Positions 5,406 to 7,567 of a stretch of DNA of 7,567 nt are shown piece after piece. Made by a program: the position numbers and the translations under genes. The stretch's first letter is position 1; every line of letters starts with the position of its first letter. This DNA comes from Ignavibacteriales bacterium (GTDB lineage Bacteria > Bacteroidota > Ignavibacteria > Ignavibacteriales > Melioribacteraceae). Location: assembly GCA_016929735.1 (NCBI GenBank), contig JAFGID010000174.1, forward strand, positions 1 through 7,567. Direction: 5' to 3'. The notes under the pieces are model-generated. The model did no database searches. It had not been told where the DNA came from and was given only the letters and a program-made list of their open reading frames with translations.

Positions 5406-7328
5406 TCAAACAACCATCACCGCAAATCTAACAAGCACAGCAAGAACAGCCGCAAGTACTGTATTTAAGACCGTAATTAAAATTGCATATTTAAGATTAA
5501 GTTCTTTTATCATTGTAGCGATTGTTGCTAAGCAAGGAATGTAGAATGTAACAAATATTGTAAAACTGAAAATTTGCGCAACGCTTAATACTGATGGAAC
5601 ATCCTGCGTTCCGATAGCTGAAAATAATAAGAGCAGAGCGAGTTCTTTTCGCAAGATACCAAATAATAAAACGATTCCAATCTCTTTTGGTAATCCAAGT
5701 ACAACCGAAGTAAAAGGTGCAAGGAAGGAATTAATACCATCAATCCAATCAAAATATTTAACCAATTCGAGAATAACACTTCCGACAACCAACAGGGGCA
5801 GAGCAATTAAAATAAATTCCTTCAAGCGAAACCATATTTTTACAAGAATCGCTTTTAAACTTGGTAATTGATATTTAGGCATTTCAAGAATTAAACCCGG
5901 ACTTACTTCTGGATTTATTTTTGATAATATTTTTCCGACTATGCCAACAATAATAATATTGAAAACGTAGATAAGAATTGCTGCTTCTACTGAAATGAAA
6001 AATGCAATCAGACCAAGAATAATAACCATCTTTGCAGAACAAGGTATCAATGTAGTCATTACGATGGTTATAAATTTATCTCTTGGCGACTTCAGTATTC
6101 TTGCAGCAAGAATACCCGGCACAGTGCAGCCATAACCGAAGATCAATGGAACAATTGAAAGACCGTGAAGTCCTAATTTATGCATTAAGTTATCAGCTAA
6201 ATATGCAATCCTAGCCAAGTATCCGCTGTCTTCTAAAAACGAAAGAATTAAGAAAAATGGAATCAAATAAGGAATAACAATTCCAATCGCTCCACCAATT
6301 CCGATAATAATTCCATTAAGTATATGATAGGCTGCGGTATTTTCGCCGAACTCTAATCTTAACATATCAGATAGATTAGTAAGATTATCAACAAAGAAAG
6401 GTTCGATTAAATTTCCAATTCCAAAAATGATAAACACAATTAGATATAAAAATAAACCCATTGTCAGATATCCAAAGAGTGGATGCATAAATACCGCGTC
6501 CAACTTATCGCGAAAGTCTCGTTTAACTGGTTTGCCAATTTCTGTAACTTTCTCGAATATATCAAATGACATTTTATGACGTACTTCTGAAATGATAACA
6601 TCTGATGAATTGTTCTGTGTCTTTTCGATCGTGGAAATTATTTTATTTATTTTATCAAGATTTTTCTTATCCAATCTTTTTGAAATTTTTTCAATGAAAT
6701 ATGAATTTTTTTCAATAAGTTTTATTGCTTCGAAACGATGACTCTTGTCAATCTTTCCGTTTGATGTTCCCAATATTTCTGTAATATTTTCAATTAAATC
6801 TTGGACATTGTTATCTTTAATTACTTTCGGTGCAATATTCACCTTTCCAACCTTATATGCCATATCAAATAAATCATAAATTCCCTTTCCCCTGTTACCT
6901 ACAGTTTCTACAACAGGAACTCCCAAAATATCTGACAATTTATCTGAATAAATTTTTACTCCTTTTCTGTGAGCTTCATCAATCATATTCAGACATACCA
7001 CCATCGGTAAATTTAATTCCATCAGTTGAAGAGTTAATTCCAAGCTTCGTGTAAGGATTGAAGAATCAATTATGTTGATAATGACCCTTTCAGAATTTTC
7101 TTTCATCAAATATTTGATTGCTAATAATTCTGCTTGATCAGTTGGATTAAGATGATATGTCCCCGGAAGATCTATGACATCAATTTTTTCATTTCCCTGA
7201 CAAATTGTACCCTTACTATATTTAACAGTAACACCTGGAAAATTTGACGAGAGGGATTTATATCCAACTATAGAATTGAAGATTGTACTTTTTCCGCAGT
7301 TAGGTTGCCCGACAAGAATAAATTCCAT
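5406..7328 (-). CDS. feoB: Ferrous iron transport protein B (FeoB)
   Basis: FeoB is the inner-membrane Fe(II) uptake transporter with a cytosolic GTPase. This 640-residue protein has all G-domain motifs: G1 GQPNCGKST (7-15), G2 threonine in NFPGVTV (T34), G3 DLPG (53-56), G4 NMID (114-117), and a G5-like segment near 143-149. A helical linker covering about 165-270 corresponds to the GDI region. The rest is the membrane domain with about eight hydrophobic segments and the two Gate regions. Conserved pieces are LEDSGYLARIA (365-375), GYGCTVPGI (398-406), LIPCSAK (427-433), LRKELAL (559-565) and FYIPCLATIA (595-604). It is shorter than the 773-residue E. coli protein, in line with forms lacking the long C-terminal cytosolic tail. 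The ATG at 7328 overlaps the feoA stop by one base. Convergent with cassette D. No frame damage is seen, in contrast to the cassette genes. Confidence 0.97.
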   Translation of the reverse strand: MEFILVGQPNCGKSTIFNSIVGYKSLSSNFPGVTVKYSKGTICQGNEKIDVIDLPGTYHLNPTDQAELLAIKYLMKENSERVIINIIDSSILTRSLELTLQLMELNLPMVVCLNMIDEAHRKGVKIYSDKLSDILGVPVVETVGNRGKGIYDLFDMAYKVGKVNIAPKVIKDNNVQDLIENITEILGTSNGKIDKSHRFEAIKLIEKNSYFIEKISKRLDKKNLDKINKIISTIEKTQNNSSDVIISEVRHKMSFDIFEKVTEIGKPVKRDFRDKLDAVFMHPLFGYLTMGLFLYLIVFIIFGIGNLIEPFFVDNLTNLSDMLRLEFGENTAAYHILNGIIIGIGGAIGIVIPYLIPFFLILSFLEDSGYLARIAYLADNLMHKLGLHGLSIVPLIFGYGCTVPGILAARILKSPRDKFITIVMTTLIPCSAKMVIILGLIAFFISVEAAILIYVFNIIIVGIVGKILSKINPEVSPGLILEMPKYQLPSLKAILVKIWFRLKEFILIALPLLVVGSVILELVKYFDWIDGINSFLAPFTSVVLGLPKEIGIVLLFGILRKELALLLLFSAIGTQDVPSVLSVAQIFSFTIFVTFYIPCLATIATMIKELNLKYAILITVLNTVLAAVLAVLVRFAVMVV

Positions 7329-7567
7329 TATACTTTTTCAGCTAAGATTTTTTCTGATAAACGATATCCAATAGCAATATCTGAACCATCAACATTTAAC
7401 AACATTGGTCCTCGTAAATTGGATTTTTTCTTAATTATTACCACAGACCCAACTCTAATTCCAAGACTAAGAAGATTCCGTATTGCTCCCTGTCCGGAAT
7501 TTATTTTAATTATCTGTAATTTATCGTTTATATCAAATTTAGTTATTGGTTTAATATTTAAATCTGT
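7328..7567 (-). CDS. feoA: Ferrous iron transport protein A (FeoA), 3' part
   Basis: The open frame enters from the right edge of the window and ends with a TAA whose last base is the A of the feoB ATG. The 79 visible residues cover most or all of the SH3-like FeoA domain: a run INSGQGAIRNLLSLGIRVGS (about 24-43), then basic KKKSNLRGPMLL, and a C-terminal IAIGYRLSEKILAEKV. This matches the usual pattern of a Gly-rich loop, 'L..LGI..G', a GP turn and a final helix. FeoA is a small cytosolic partner that interacts with FeoB and supports Fe(II) uptake. FeoA is usually about 75-85 residues, so the start codon should be just beyond 7567; no start is visible within the window. The overlap implies translational coupling, and the operon promoter (often Fur-controlled) lies outside the window. 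Confidence 0.92.
   Translation of the reverse strand, partial: TDLNIKPITKFDINDKLQIIKINSGQGAIRNLLSLGIRVGSVVIIKKKSNLRGPMLLNVDGSDIAIGYRLSEKILAEKV

Noticed and set aside
5585..5806. 73-residue alternative-frame reading frame inside feoB, - strand
   Set aside because: It overlaps the strongly supported FeoB membrane domain in another frame.
6830..7054. 74-residue reading frame on the + strand
   Set aside because: It is antisense to the FeoB GTPase domain, with no supporting features.

Overview
This AT-rich window (roughly 30% GC by eye) looks like part of a chromosome from the Bacteroidota/Ignavibacteriota (FCB) side of the bacteria. The lineage is an inference from base composition, from weak or absent Shine-Dalgarno sequences before most accessory genes, and from the style of FeoA/FeoB and of the intergenic repeats. 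It was not tested by any search.

The left two thirds (about 346-5385, all + strand) reads as an integron gene-cassette array with no integrase gene in view. Single-gene or two-gene units are separated by long, related, structured repeats at 1618-1840, 2919-3104 and 4197-4381, with a truncated fourth at 5336-5385. Each begins with TAAC. The three full-length ones end in a GGGCGGCGG-like block followed by CAACGTCGTTA (GTAA in the first). In two of them the inner arms pair, with one unpaired base, as expected for attC sites. Cassette A holds a small membrane protein with a coiled coil (346-666) and a frameshifted gene of unknown family (676-1565). Cassette B holds a gene with a Cys-rich, probably zinc-binding C-terminus, split by an in-frame TAA (1851-2921). 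Cassette C holds a 360-residue protein with a HEPN-like RxxxxH motif (3117-4199). Cassette D holds a 315-residue protein resembling DUF2971 (4391-5338). Three of the four cassette-terminal genes end with a TAA that is itself the first three bases of the following attC-like site.

The right third (5406-7567, - strand) is core metabolism: feoB, the GTP-dependent ferrous iron transporter, preceded by the 3' end of feoA. They overlap by one base and are probably translationally coupled. The truncated fourth attC-like repeat lies between cassette D and the 3' end of feoB, so this is probably where the array meets the ancestral chromosome.

The cassette genes do not form an evident shared pathway. 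The most coherent reading is a store of accessory, possibly defence-related, genes (HEPN protein, DUF2971-like protein, membrane protein plus partner). Two of them are in decay or carry sequencing errors.
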